Assembly: GCA_021772915.1 (NCBI GenBank)
Contig: JAJFLB010000055.1
Location: forward strand, 16,401 to 80,400
DNA length: 64,000 nt
Reading direction: 5' to 3'
From: Gammaproteobacteria bacterium
GTDB taxonomy: Bacteria > Pseudomonadota > Gammaproteobacteria > Xanthomonadales > SZUA-36
Shown here in pieces: positions 44,987 to 56,094 of this stretch (position 1 is the first letter of the stretch; each line of letters begins with the position of its first letter). A program made the position numbers and the translations under genes. The notes beneath the pieces were generated by a model. It did not search any database and was not told where the DNA came from. It worked only from the letters and a program-made list of their open reading frames with translations.

Positions 44987-47374
44987 ATGACAAAAAACTT
45001 GCTCATCGTAGAATCGCCGGCCAAGGCGAAAACCATCAACCGCTATCTCGGCGAAGATTTCGAGGTATTGGCATCTTATGGCCACGTACGGGATCTCCCG
45101 TCCCGTGATGGTGCAGTAGATACCGAAAACGACTTTTCCATGCACTATGAGCTCAGCGACGGCAGCAAGAAACACGTTGATAAAATTGTCAAGGCAACCC
45201 GTAATGCGCAGGCAGTTTATCTGGCTACTGACCTTGATCGCGAAGGAGAAGCAATATCCTGGCATATCTTTGAAATACTTAAGGGTAAGAAACTTACCGA
45301 TAAAATTCCATTTTACCGGGTTGAATTTTCAGAGATTACACAAAACGCAATCCAACACGCAGTAGCTAATCCGCGCGAATTGTCCATGGATCTGGTCAAC
45401 GCCCAACAGGCAAGACGTGCACTTGATCACCTGGTGGGGTTTAACCTGTCTCCATTGTTGTGGAAAAAGATCAGACCGGGTCTGTCAGCCGGTCGTGTAC
45501 AAAGTCCCGCTTTGCGTATGATTGTTGAACGCGAACGTGAGATTGAGGCCTTCAAACCCCGGGAGTACTGGACCATCGAGGCCGACTTGAAGAAGGACGA
45601 GCACGCCTTTTCAGCCAACCTGGTGCGACTTGGGGGTGCAAAACATCAGCAGTTTGACATCCAGGATCAACAACGTGCACACCAGGTGCGTGACCAGTTG
45701 CTGGCATCTGCCAGTGGACAACTTACAGCCGACAGAATAACCCGCAAAGAAAGAAAACGACGGGCTGCTCCACCATTTATTACCTCGACTTTACAGCAGG
45801 ATGCCTCCCGTAAACTCAGGTTTTCCGCACAAAAAACAATGCGTACCGCACAAACACTGTACGAAGGCATTTCGATCGACGGCAGCATTCAGGGCTTGAT
45901 CACCTACATGCGTACCGACTCGGTGACCTTATCGAGTAGTGCCCTGAACGATATTCGCCAGCAGATTACCAAGCAGTTCGGGCAGGATTACCTGCCGGAG
46001 AAACCGAATTTTTATAAGACCAAGTCAAAAAATGCCCAGGAAGCACATGAGGCCATTCGCCCCACTTCGGCAAGCCTGGTGCCGGGCCAGATCAAGTCAA
46101 GTCTTAACGAGGACCAGTTCCGGCTTTACGAATTAATCTGGAAGCGCACGCTGGCCAGCCAGATGACACCGGCAAGACTGGATACAGTTGCAGTCGAATT
46201 TGATTGCGGGGCAGATGCCAGCTTCCGCGCCAACGGTTCGGTAATCACCTTTCCCGGCTTTCTCGCCGCCTACGAAATATCGCAACCCGAAAATGAGAAG
46301 AAGCAGGACAACCGCCTGCCCGAAATGCAGGAAGGTGACGTACTCAAACTGGATGAAATACGTTCAGACCAACACTTTACTGAGCCACCACCACGATACT
46401 CCGAAGCCAGCCTGGTGAAAATCATGGAGGAGTATGGCATCGGCCGGCCTTCCACTTATGCCAGCATCATGTCCACATTGGTCAGACGACAATATGTGGA
46501 ACTCGACAAGCGACGTTTTATTCCCACCGATACCGGCCGTGTGGTACAGCGCTTTCTTGAAAATCATTTCAATGAGTACGTGGATTACGAGTTTACTGCG
46601 CGGCTGGAGGACGAGCTGGATGAAGTTTCGCGTGGAGAGAAAGACTGGGTGCCATTACTCGACGCATTCTGGAAGCCATTTAGTGAACGGGTAGACGAAA
46701 AGCAGGAAACCGTCAGTCGTGATGAGGCCAAGGCTGTTCGTGTGCTGGGAGTAGATCCCAAATCCGGTAAACCCTTGTCGGTGCGTCTGGGCCGATTTGG
46801 ACCCCACGCCCAGATTGGCACCAGGGATGATGAGGACAAACCCACCTTTGCAGGTCTCAGACCCGGCCAGAGTCTGGAAACGATTACCCTGGAAGAGGCG
46901 CTGGAACTATTCAAACTGCCACGCGAACTGGGTGATACACCCGAGGGCGAGGAAGTCGTGGCGGCCATTGGCCGTTTTGGACCTTATATCCGCTTTGGCG
47001 GCAAGTTCGTATCTCTAAAAGATGCGGACCCCCACACCGTGACCCTGGAGCACGCGTTAAAACTGATCGCTGAGAAAAAGGAATTTGATGCCAACCGCAT
47101 TATCAAGTCCTTCGATGGTAGCGAGATACAGGTGTTGCGTGGACGGTACGGACCCTACATTACCGATGGCAACAAGAATGCCCGGATGCCAAAAGACCGT
47201 GAACCGGAATCACTAACGCTGGCCGAGTGTGAAGAACTGATTGCGGCGGCACCCGAGCGCAAACGCGGCAGGAAATCTGCCAAGAAAAAGACCGCCAAAA
47301 AGAAAACTTCCAAAAAGAAAATGTCAAAAAAGAAAGTGTCAAAAAAAACCGGGGGACGAAAGGCCGTCTCCTAG
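44987..47374 (+). CDS. topA: DNA topoisomerase I
   Basis: 795 residues. Toprim domain (KNLLIVESPAKAKTINRYLG; ATDLDREGEAISWHI), and the active-site Tyr in QGLITYMRTDSVTLS (about 312). SEASLVKIMEEYGIGRPSTYASI follows, then C-terminal Toprim-associated repeats (LGRFGPHAQIG, IGRFGPYIRFGGKFVSL, RGRYGPYITDG). The tail is Lys-rich (KKKTAKKKTSKKK...) and there is no CxxC zinc finger, unlike E. coli TopA. It relaxes negative supercoils. The 121 bp upstream contain a small GCCGG hairpin and no strong terminator. Confidence 0.97.
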   Translation: MTKNLLIVESPAKAKTINRYLGEDFEVLASYGHVRDLPSRDGAVDTENDFSMHYELSDGSKKHVDKIVKATRNAQAVYLATDLDREGEAISWHIFEILKGKKLTDKIPFYRVEFSEITQNAIQHAVANPRELSMDLVNAQQARRALDHLVGFNLSPLLWKKIRPGLSAGRVQSPALRMIVEREREIEAFKPREYWTIEADLKKDEHAFSANLVRLGGAKHQQFDIQDQQRAHQVRDQLLASASGQLTADRITRKERKRRAAPPFITSTLQQDASRKLRFSAQKTMRTAQTLYEGISIDGSIQGLITYMRTDSVTLSSSALNDIRQQITKQFGQDYLPEKPNFYKTKSKNAQEAHEAIRPTSASLVPGQIKSSLNEDQFRLYELIWKRTLASQMTPARLDTVAVEFDCGADASFRANGSVITFPGFLAAYEISQPENEKKQDNRLPEMQEGDVLKLDEIRSDQHFTEPPPRYSEASLVKIMEEYGIGRPSTYASIMSTLVRRQYVELDKRRFIPTDTGRVVQRFLENHFNEYVDYEFTARLEDELDEVSRGEKDWVPLLDAFWKPFSERVDEKQETVSRDEAKAVRVLGVDPKSGKPLSVRLGRFGPHAQIGTRDDEDKPTFAGLRPGQSLETITLEEALELFKLPRELGDTPEGEEVVAAIGRFGPYIRFGGKFVSLKDADPHTVTLEHALKLIAEKKEFDANRIIKSFDGSEIQVLRGRYGPYITDGNKNARMPKDREPESLTLAECEELIAAAPERKRGRKSAKKKTAKKKTSKKKMSKKKVSKKTGGRKAVS

Positions 47375-47410
47375 CCACTGTCCTACCCGATGTGATAATC
47401 AAGCGAGACC

Positions 47411-48882
<1,472 letters not shown>

Positions 48883-48885
<3 letters not shown>

Positions 48886-49279
48886 CCCACATATTTCACC
48901 AGTATCCCGGAGAAGGTGAGAGAAGGTGAGAGAAGGTGAGACCGTGAAACGGTCGAGAGGCTGGCCTGGGCCACCGGGAACCGGTCGAGAGGCTGGCCTG
49001 GGCCATGATGGCACCGGCCAGATGCGACTGGATGAAGGGCTGGACTGAAGACCATAGCCGTAGCTATGGTCTGAGGGAAGCTCGAGTCCAGGCGTATGTG
49101 GAGAAGGTGAGACCGGGGACCGGTTGAGAGACTGGCCTGGGCCACAAGCCAGGGCCGGGATAGGTATTGGGCCGCGTACAAAGTGTACCTTTGGATTTGT
49201 TTGCAAATATGTTATTTAATTCAACTGATTCAATTGGTTGAGGTGAGGCCCATTACCGGCTGGTGAAATATGCGGGTTA
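48883..49279. mobile_element. 397-bp hairpin-rich inverted-repeat element after hemF
   Basis: Ends are an imperfect inverted repeat (48883-48910 with 49256-49279; TAACCC, ATATTTCACCAG and CCGG on the left match the reverse complement of the right). Inside: a 10-nt tandem (GAGAAGGTGA, three copies near 48911-48940); three spaced copies of a roughly 34-nt unit with ACCGG..CCGGT and CTGGCCTGGGCCA palindromes (near 48940, 48975 and 49110); and a perfect 10-bp hairpin AGACCATAGC-CGTA-GCTATGGTCT (49042-49065) nested in a longer stem. No convincing ORF. It is distinct in sequence from the elements at 42685 and 63738. Confidence 0.7.
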
Positions 49280-49292
49280 ACATTCGTTGCCA

Positions 49293-49327
49293 CAAAAAAA
49301 AGCCCTGCCGGTCTACCTGGCAGGGCT
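49293..49327 (-). terminator. Rho-independent terminator (polA side)
   Basis: Stem AGCCCTGCC / GGCAGGGCT (49301-49309 with 49319-49327). On the minus strand it is followed by at least seven T. It lies 310 bp beyond the polA stop and beside the element after hemF. Confidence 0.85.
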
Positions 49328-49639
49328 CAAATTGGGAATAGGTTGGGGGAGAAAAACCTAAGCCCTGGTCCGCCATTGGGGTGCGGACACGACTGCATGA
49401 ACAGTCAATGGGTAAGACTGACTTTCACCTGGATAGTTCACACAAACCAACCTGTCATTGTTCCCATATTTCGACCCCTGTTGGAGACAGCATCCTGCTC
49501 GCACCTACCGGGCAAGCTGCGGGGCGCTGCGGGTTTAACCGTGCCGAACAATCCAGACCGCAGGAGGTACGAACTCGATCGTGCCGAACAGTTTCCCGAT
49601 GAGCAAGCTCATCGGTCCCACGGCCTCCACAAGCCAAAG
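49328..49639. other. Non-coding region between terminator and polA 3' end
   Basis: 312 bp. Short ORFs in both directions show no recognisable protein. A direct repeat of GTGCCGAACA (near 49541 and 49581) and one palindromic repeat copy (49592-49622) are the only structures noticed. Confidence 0.5.
49592..49622. repeat. GACCGACGAG-family palindrome, single hairpin
   Basis: TTTCCCGATGAGC-AA-GCTCATCGGTCCCAC: one hairpin of the family, with the stem changed to GATGAGC/GCTCATC on both sides. It lies 18 bp beyond the polA stop. Confidence 0.75.
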
Positions 49640-52327
49640 TCAGTGCGCAGTCTCCCAGTCCGGCCCGAATCCTGTGTCCACCACCAGAGGCACATCAAGC
49701 TCCATTGCTCCCGACATATACCCGGTGACAGCGTCACGGACCGTATCGAGTTGTTCCTCCTCGACTTCCAGTACAAGTTCATCGTGCACCTGCATGACCA
49801 ATCTCGCCCCTGATCCGGAGGTTTGCAGCCAGTGATCCACCTTGATCATGGCGATCTTGATGATGTCCGCCGCAGTACCCTGCATCGGGGCATTGATTGC
49901 AGCACGCTCGGCACCCTGGCGGCGCATCATGTTGCTGGCATTGATCTCCGATAGATATAACCTGCGACCAAACAGAGTTTCAACGTACCCCTGCTCCCGC
50001 GCCCGCTCACGGGTCTGCTGCATAAATGTCTGCACGCCCGGGTAACGGGAAAAATAGGTATCCATGTACTCCTGTGCTGCGGGCCGGCTTACGTCCAGCT
50101 GGCGGGCAAGTCCGAACGCGGACATACCATACATCAGGCCGAAATTAATGGCCTTGGCCGCCCGACGCTGATCTGCAGTCACTTTTTCAGGGGCCTCACC
50201 AAAAACCTCACCGGCAGTGGCCCGATGAACATCCACACCGTCGTGAAAGGCCTTGAGTAAACCCTCGTCTCCCGACAGGTGTGCCATGATACGTAGCTCA
50301 ATCTGCGAGTAGTCAGCTGCCAGAATGACCTGCCCTGGAGGGGCAATAAACGCCTTACGAATTTTACGACCCAATGCGGTGCGTATGGGGATGTTTTGCA
50401 GATTTGGATTGGAAGAGGACAGTCTGCCCGTTGCCGCTACTGCCTGGTGATATGAAGTGTGTACACGACCGGTGCGGGGATTAATCTGGGCAGGCAATTT
50501 ATCGGTATAGGTCGATTTAAGCTTGGCGAGTGAGCGGTGTTCGAGAACGAGTTTTGGCAAGGGGTAATCTTGCGATAATTCCTGTAGCACGTCCTCAGCC
50601 GTAGATGGCTGGCCCTTGGGTGTCTTCCTGATCACGGGAAGATCCAGCTTCTCAAACAGTATTTGCTGTAATTGCTTGGGCGACCCGAGGTTGAAGGGCT
50701 GACCGGCAGCCTCGTGCGCAGACGCTTCCAATGTCTGCAAACGTTTAGCCAGCTCCCCACTTTGTTGCAACAGCAGCTTGCCGTCCACCAGCACACCGGC
50801 CTGTTCCATCCTCGCCAGAACGGGTATCAGCGGTATTTCCAGGTCGGTCAATACCGACGCCAGGGCTGGTTCGCCCTGTAGCCTGGGCCACAGATGCTGA
50901 TGCAATCTGAGGGTGATGTCTGCGTCCTCGGCCGCATAATGGCCTGCTTCTTCGATCGCCACCTGGCTGAACGAAATCTGCTTTGCACCTTTGCCAGTCA
51001 ATTCTTCATAATGCGTGGTCTGGTGGTTAAGATACTTCAACGCCAAAGTATCCATATCGTGACGGCTGCCGGTGCTGTTGAAAACATAGGATTCCAGCAT
51101 GGTGTCAAAGGCAACACCCGTCACAACTATTCCATAGTTTGAGAGGACGTTCATGTCGTACTTGATATGCTGCCCCACCTTTTTGTGGGTCTCGCTCTGA
51201 AGCAGCGGTTTGAAGGCCTCCAGCACAATGTCCCGATCTAGCTGTGCGCTTGCACCGGCGTAATCATGTCCTAACGGGATGTAAATTGCCTCGTAAGGCT
51301 CAATTGCAAAACTCAGACCCACCAGCTCGGCCTGTAACGGGTCAAGACTGGTCGTTTCGGTATCAAACGCCATTAACCCGGCATTCTGTAGTTTCTCCTG
51401 CCACCGGCGGAGCTCTTTCATATCCCGTACCGTGGTGTAACGCAACTCAAGCTGTTCCTTAGCTGAGGATTCATCCTTGTCCAGCTCCCGTAACCAGCTG
51501 TTAAACTCGTTGTGCTGCAGAAACTGACGCAACGCTGACTCATCAATCGGTTTACGTTGCAGTTCTTCGACTGCCACCTCAAGACCCAAATCACTGCGGA
51601 TGGTGGCCAAATCCTGCGACAGCGGAAGTTTGTCCAGCGCTTCACGCAGGTACTCACCAATTTTCCCTTTGATATCACCTGCATGCGCCATCACGCCTTC
51701 CAGGGATTGCCACTCATTTAACCATTTGGCGGCCGTTTTGGGGCCACATTTCTCCACCCCCGGTATGTTGTCAGCCTTATCGCCGGTCAAGGCCAGAAAA
51801 TCTACGATTTGCCCGGCAGTGACCCCGAATTTTTCGACCACACCATCGCTGTCCATGGATGTATTGGTCATCGTGTTGATCAACGTGACATGTTCATTGA
51901 CCAACTGGGCCATGTCCTTGTCACCGGTCGAAATGACACAACTCATTTGCATCGCTGCCGCACGGGTTGCCAGCGTGCCGATAACGTCATCCGCCTCCAC
52001 ACCCGGCACCTGTACCAGTGGCAGTCCCAGCAACCTGACCATGGCATGGATCGGCTCTACCTGTACCCTGAGTTCGGCTGGCATTGGCGGACGATTGGCC
52101 TTGTACTGTGGGTACATTTCGTGCCGGAACGTCGGACCCTTGGCGTCGAATACAACTGCAATTCTCCCGCTTTCGGCTTCATTTACCAGACGCCGCAGCA
52201 TATTGGCGACACCCAGCAACGCACCCGTTGGCTCACCCGCAGAATTGGTCAGCTGGGGCAAGGCGTGGAAAGCCCGGTAAAGATAGGAGGAACCATCAAC
52301 CAGGTAGAGGGTATTGTCAGCTTTCAT
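49640..52327 (-). CDS. polA: DNA polymerase I
   Basis: 895 residues. 5' nuclease domain (LYLVDGSSYLYRAFHALPQL; GVEADDVIGTLA; GDKADNIPGVEKCGPKTAAKWL), a 3'-5' exonuclease domain with FDTETTSLDP (about 322) and KYDMNVL, so proofreading residues are present, and the polymerase domain with DYSQIELRIMAHLSGD (motif A), RRAAKAINFGLMYGMSAFGLA (O-helix, motif B) and MQVHDELVLEVE (motif C). It ends near the terminator at 49293 and is divergent from the DUF2782 gene. Confidence 0.97.
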   Translation of the reverse strand: MKADNTLYLVDGSSYLYRAFHALPQLTNSAGEPTGALLGVANMLRRLVNEAESGRIAVVFDAKGPTFRHEMYPQYKANRPPMPAELRVQVEPIHAMVRLLGLPLVQVPGVEADDVIGTLATRAAAMQMSCVISTGDKDMAQLVNEHVTLINTMTNTSMDSDGVVEKFGVTAGQIVDFLALTGDKADNIPGVEKCGPKTAAKWLNEWQSLEGVMAHAGDIKGKIGEYLREALDKLPLSQDLATIRSDLGLEVAVEELQRKPIDESALRQFLQHNEFNSWLRELDKDESSAKEQLELRYTTVRDMKELRRWQEKLQNAGLMAFDTETTSLDPLQAELVGLSFAIEPYEAIYIPLGHDYAGASAQLDRDIVLEAFKPLLQSETHKKVGQHIKYDMNVLSNYGIVVTGVAFDTMLESYVFNSTGSRHDMDTLALKYLNHQTTHYEELTGKGAKQISFSQVAIEEAGHYAAEDADITLRLHQHLWPRLQGEPALASVLTDLEIPLIPVLARMEQAGVLVDGKLLLQQSGELAKRLQTLEASAHEAAGQPFNLGSPKQLQQILFEKLDLPVIRKTPKGQPSTAEDVLQELSQDYPLPKLVLEHRSLAKLKSTYTDKLPAQINPRTGRVHTSYHQAVAATGRLSSSNPNLQNIPIRTALGRKIRKAFIAPPGQVILAADYSQIELRIMAHLSGDEGLLKAFHDGVDVHRATAGEVFGEAPEKVTADQRRAAKAINFGLMYGMSAFGLARQLDVSRPAAQEYMDTYFSRYPGVQTFMQQTRERAREQGYVETLFGRRLYLSEINASNMMRRQGAERAAINAPMQGTAADIIKIAMIKVDHWLQTSGSGARLVMQVHDELVLEVEEEQLDTVRDAVTGYMSGAMELDVPLVVDTGFGPDWETAH

Positions 52328-52391
52328 GCAGTTTGTAATCCAAATTCAGATTTGCGGGTCTGCTACACTGAGAGTAGCGAAAAACCCACGT

Positions 52392-52802
52392 ATGAACCAC
52401 CCTGGTTCCAATTGTGAGGCAAACAGATCGGGACGGTTTGCCAGGAGTAGTAACATTAAACTTGCATGGAAGGTATTACTGGGCGCCAGCCTACTGGGTT
52501 GCAACCTGGCCATGGCGCTCGATGATGAAACTGCCAATACTGATCCGGCAGCGCCACCACCCATTCCACCCAAGGTACAGGGCGATGAACTCGAGCCCAG
52601 CGTGGTAATCACTGAACGCGAAGGTGAGCGGGTCGAGGAATACTCTCTCAACGGCCGCACCTACATGATTAAGATCACACCGATAAAAGGACCGGCCTAT
52701 TACTACATTGATGAAGATGGTGACGGCCGCCTCGAACTCAGCGAAACCGACAGAAGACTGAACCCGGTACGGCCGGTTTACTGGAAAGTGAAAGAGTGGT
52801 GA
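52392..52802 (+). CDS. DUF2782 secreted small protein
   Basis: About 136 residues from ATG at 52392. A signal-like segment (WKVLLGASLLGCNLAMAL, about 27-44) is followed by a Pro-rich linker and the DUF2782 core EPSVVITEREGERVEEYSLNGRTYMIKITPIKGPAYYYIDEDGDGRLE. The gene lies beside polA in many gammaproteobacteria; its function is unknown. An upstream in-frame extension to 52314 overlaps polA and is not needed. Confidence 0.85.
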   Translation: MNHPGSNCEANRSGRFARSSNIKLAWKVLLGASLLGCNLAMALDDETANTDPAAPPPIPPKVQGDELEPSVVITEREGERVEEYSLNGRTYMIKITPIKGPAYYYIDEDGDGRLELSETDRRLNPVRPVYWKVKEW

Positions 52803-52902
52803 TTTCTTCCGGCCGCTCTGCGCGAGTCCCGTCTCGCATTGCAGCCACAGCCACAGCCAGCATTTAAAACTCCCACCAAATCCAATGTAGTACACTAAAA
52901 CC

Positions 52903-53394
52903 ATGAGCTATTCGGGTTTGCGTCATATCATCGCAGGAAGTGGAAAAGCCGTTGCCTGGTTAACCCTGGTGATGGTGCTGTTGACGTTCACAATCGTAAT
53001 TCTGCGTTACGGCTTCAACCTGGGCTGGATTTGGTTGCAGGAATCGCTGACCTACCTGCACGTGTGTGTGTTCTCCATTGCCATTGCGTGGACCCTGCAG
53101 CTGGACGGACACGTCCGTGTTGATATTTTCTATGCCTCGATGCCGCAGCGTAGACGTGCACTGGTGGATTTATTGGGTTCCCTTCTGTTCTTGATACCAT
53201 TTTGCATATTTCTTTTGATCATCAGCTGGCCGTACGTTGCAAGCTCCTGGAGACTGCTGGAGCAATCACGCGAAGCGGGCGGGTTACCGCTGGTGTTTTT
53301 GCTCAAATCACTGATCATGGTGATGCCCACCTTGTTGTTTTGCCAGGCGGTAATCAACGTAAGTGACGCATGGAAGTCATTACGTGACAACTGA
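52903..53394 (+). CDS. TRAP transporter small permease (DctQ type), without partners
   Basis: 163 residues with four membrane helices (about 17-37, 48-68, 86-108, 128-150) and the DctQ-like RYGFNLGWIWLQESLTYLHVCVFSIAIAWTLQLDGHVRVDIFY. The small subunit normally works with a large permease (DctM) and a periplasmic binding protein (DctP), whose genes are usually adjacent. Here trmH overlaps its 3' end instead and neither partner is in the window, so it is either served by genes elsewhere or left over from a lost operon. Confidence 0.85.
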   Translation: MSYSGLRHIIAGSGKAVAWLTLVMVLLTFTIVILRYGFNLGWIWLQESLTYLHVCVFSIAIAWTLQLDGHVRVDIFYASMPQRRRALVDLLGSLLFLIPFCIFLLIISWPYVASSWRLLEQSREAGGLPLVFLLKSLIMVMPTLLFCQAVINVSDAWKSLRDN

Positions 53395-54061
53395 ACGCTG
53401 CGCCAGGCTCGACACCGTTCTGGCCCGCCGTCAACCTGACCTGACGGTGTTCGCCGAGAACCTGCACAAACCCAGAAATTTCTCTGCCATCGTGCGCACC
53501 TGTGATGCGGTGGGTATCAACGAAATGCATGTGCTGGCAGGTGAAGACCAGCTTCGAACGCATTGGAATACATCACAGGGTGCAGAAAAATGGCTTGGCA
53601 TAAAGACCCACGACAATGTCGGAGATGCCTGCGCTTTTCTCAAAGCAGACGGCTTGCAACTGGTTGCGGCTCATCTGAGTGATGTTGCGGTCGATTATCG
53701 TGACCTTGACTATACCCGGCCTACTGCCATCGTGCTGGGATCAGAATTGTTTGGCGTCTGCAAAGAGACCCTGTCATTTATTGACCAACAGATCAATATC
53801 CCCATGATGGGTGTCAGCCAGTCATTGAATGTATCCGTAGCCTGTGCGATTGTTCTGTACGAGGCACAGCGGCAACGACAAGCAGCGGGCATGTACAAGC
53901 GGTGCAGGCTGGACGCCGAGACCCTGGCGATACAAAGATTTGAGTGGCTAAACCCGGTGCTGGCGGATTATTGCCAGCGCCATTCGCTTGCTTACCCGGC
54001 GCTGGATGAATCCGGTGAACTGGCTGAAGACATGCCAAGAGCTTGGTCAAGCTCTTCTTGA
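53384..54061 (+). CDS. trmH: tRNA (guanosine-18-2'-O)-methyltransferase TrmH
   Basis: 225 residues from GTG at 53384, overlapping the DctQ gene by 11 nt. SPOUT motifs: LARRQPDLTVFAENLHKPRNFSAIVRTCDAVGI (motif 1, catalytic Arg), THLSD-like AAHLSDVAVDYRDLDYTRPTAIVLGSELFGV (motif 2) and IPMMGVSQSLNVSVACAIVLYEAQRQR (motif 3 knot). Length and C-terminal extension match E. coli TrmH (SpoU). Confidence 0.95.
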   Translation: MTTERCARLDTVLARRQPDLTVFAENLHKPRNFSAIVRTCDAVGINEMHVLAGEDQLRTHWNTSQGAEKWLGIKTHDNVGDACAFLKADGLQLVAAHLSDVAVDYRDLDYTRPTAIVLGSELFGVCKETLSFIDQQINIPMMGVSQSLNVSVACAIVLYEAQRQRQAAGMYKRCRLDAETLAIQRFEWLNPVLADYCQRHSLAYPALDESGELAEDMPRAWSSSS

Positions 54062-54092
54062 TGCTGCACACGGTGGGCAGCAACCCAAGGTC

Positions 54093-55001
54093 TTGCGGAC
54101 CACATGGATTACGCTTGTGAAAATTGTTGCTTATGGTCTGCTGGTGTTGGGAGTCGTGACTCCGCTTCAGTTTGTATCCGGTGCTGAGATCTTTTCCGTC
54201 CACAATGGCAATCCAAATTGGTCACCGGTTGAAAACAAGATCCTGTTCAGCTCCAACCGGAGCGGACAGTCGGATATTTATGTGCTGGATGTTTCAACCG
54301 GCAGGCAAACCCGGCTGACCCATACAGACGCCGATGAAATTCATGCCAGCTGGTCACCCGATGGAAAAACCATTGCTTTCGATTCTGGCCGCAGTGGAAA
54401 CATGGAAATATATCTGATGAATCCTGACGGTTCGGGGGCCAGACAGCTCACCTTTACGCCCGACGCGACTGAGTTGGTACCGGTGTGGTCACCCGATGGA
54501 AAAAAATTAGGGTTCAACCGCCATCTTGAAGGTGGTTTTGACATTTTCATCATGGATGCTGACGGTGGAAATCAGGTCAACCTCAGCAACAGTCCAGGAA
54601 CAGATATTATCCGCGGGTGGTCACCGGATGGAAGCCACATCCCGTTCAATTCAGACCGCACGGGCAACAATGAAATCTATGTAATGGCAGCGGATGGATC
54701 TGGTCTTCAGCAATTAACGGATAACGATGCCGACGACCGAATTGCCCTGTGGTCACCAACCGAAAACGCCATATTCTTTTCAAGTTCAATGGACACAGCC
54801 AAGGGTGGCCGTGGTCTCTTCGCGATTGATGTCGATAGCAAGAACCTGAGAAAAATCTTTGATTCTGAACACCAGGATTTTTACCCGGTGTGGTCGTCCG
54901 ACCAGACCACCCTGGCCATCGTCATCCGAGAAGGGACAAGTTCAGATATCTTTGAAATCTCAAAACAGGGTAAAGTAATTCGAAACCTAACGGGTCGCTA
55001 A
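54093..55001 (+). CDS. TolB-like beta-propeller periplasmic protein
   Basis: About 302 residues. TTG at 54093 gives MRTTWITLVKIVAYGLLVLGVVTPLQFVSG, a plausible signal peptide; GTG at 54117 is an alternative, and the frame is open back to 53988 inside trmH. At least five PD40/WD40-like repeats of the type WSPDGKTIAFDSGRSGNMEIYLMN (also at NWSPVENKILFSSNRSGQSDIYVL, VWSPDGKKLGFN, GWSPDGSHIPFNSDRTGNNEIYVM, VWSSDQTTLAIV). It is TolB-like in its propeller only, with no N-terminal TolB domain and no Tol-Pal genes nearby. It probably binds a protein or glycan in the periplasm. Confidence 0.82.
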   Translation: MRTTWITLVKIVAYGLLVLGVVTPLQFVSGAEIFSVHNGNPNWSPVENKILFSSNRSGQSDIYVLDVSTGRQTRLTHTDADEIHASWSPDGKTIAFDSGRSGNMEIYLMNPDGSGARQLTFTPDATELVPVWSPDGKKLGFNRHLEGGFDIFIMDADGGNQVNLSNSPGTDIIRGWSPDGSHIPFNSDRTGNNEIYVMAADGSGLQQLTDNDADDRIALWSPTENAIFFSSSMDTAKGGRGLFAIDVDSKNLRKIFDSEHQDFYPVWSSDQTTLAIVIREGTSSDIFEISKQGKVIRNLTGR

Positions 55002-55124
55002 TTTTTTGGACTACCAATGGTTACGGATGAGCAATAAAACAACGCTGCGCCAGGTGCACACCTGCCACACTGTGCGCCTTGATTCGATATACGAATAAGT
55101 ATTATTTCCAGTCCCGGGTTGTGT

Positions 55125-55958
55125 CTAGCCGTGAATAAAGGCCTTGATGACCGCACCGCTATCCGCACGCTTGCCCGTCCATATGTTAAAACTCTCCGCG
55201 GCCTGCTCCACCAGCATCCCAAGTCCGTCGACATATCGTTGCCCCATTTGCTCACACAGGTTTCTTAATGGCTCGCCGGCGGTGTTGTAATTCAGGTCAT
55301 AACACAAGCCATTCGTTGCGAATAACTTTGGTTTCAGTGCCGGTGCCTGACCTGAGTGACCGAGCGAAGTGGCGTTTATTACCAGCTCAAATCGACCCTG
55401 CCCGTACAATTCTTCCCAGCTGAGCGCACTGATTTTTCCACCGGAATCAAACCGCTCGACCAGCGACCTCGCCCGCCCCATATCGCGATTCACAAGTACA
55501 ATTTCCTGTGGTCCACCTGCCTGCAGACTACCCAAAATGCCCGCGGTTGCCCCACCCGCACCCAAAATCAAAATTCGCTGTCCGGCAAGGTCATTACCGT
55601 GATTACCAACCAGGTCTTTCACCAGTCCCAACCCGTCAGTGTTGTGCGCAAACCAGCCCCTTTCACGCTTATAAACGAGCGTGTTGGCTGCCTGGGCCTG
55701 CCTGGTCTCGGAAGTTGCATCGGCTGCAAGCCCCCAGGCTGACCCTTTTAGTGGCAGGGTTATATTGCAGCCCGTGCCTCCTTCAAGACGGAACGCTTTT
55801 AAGCTCTCAGGGAAACCATCAATATCAGTCTCGATGCTCTGATACTCACAATCTAGCCCGAATTGTTGGGCAAATTGTCGATGAATGCCCGGTGACAGGG
55901 ATGATTTCAGCGGCGAGCCAAACAAGGCCAGCTTGATCAGCTTCTTTCTCTGACCCAC
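55125..55958 (-). CDS. aroE: Shikimate dehydrogenase AroE
   Basis: 277 residues from GTG at 55958, with AGGCGG upstream. Shikimate site SPLKSSLSPGIHRQFAQQFGL, catalytic Lys in CNITLPLKGSAW, Asp in NTDGLGLV, NADP loop ILGAGGATAGILGSL with VNRDMGRA, and distal GLGMLVEQAAESF. It reduces 3-dehydroshikimate in aromatic amino-acid synthesis. It is convergent with the TolB-like gene. Confidence 0.95.
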   Translation of the reverse strand: MGQRKKLIKLALFGSPLKSSLSPGIHRQFAQQFGLDCEYQSIETDIDGFPESLKAFRLEGGTGCNITLPLKGSAWGLAADATSETRQAQAANTLVYKRERGWFAHNTDGLGLVKDLVGNHGNDLAGQRILILGAGGATAGILGSLQAGGPQEIVLVNRDMGRARSLVERFDSGGKISALSWEELYGQGRFELVINATSLGHSGQAPALKPKLFATNGLCYDLNYNTAGEPLRNLCEQMGQRYVDGLGMLVEQAAESFNIWTGKRADSGAVIKAFIHG

Positions 55959-56094
55959 GTTACCGCCTGTGATGCAAAATAAGTCAATGTACTCCCAGCA
56001 TAGCTTCAGCCTCATGCGCTGGGAATAAATCTGTGGGCATGTGGGTGAAAGGAAAACTCATGGTTGTGATCCCGTGTTGAGAACCAGGGGGATT

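Noticed and set aside
49343..49835. Overlapping plus-strand ORFs beside the polA 3' end
   Set aside because: They are antisense to polA or cover a palindromic repeat, with no ribosome-binding site or familiar sequence.
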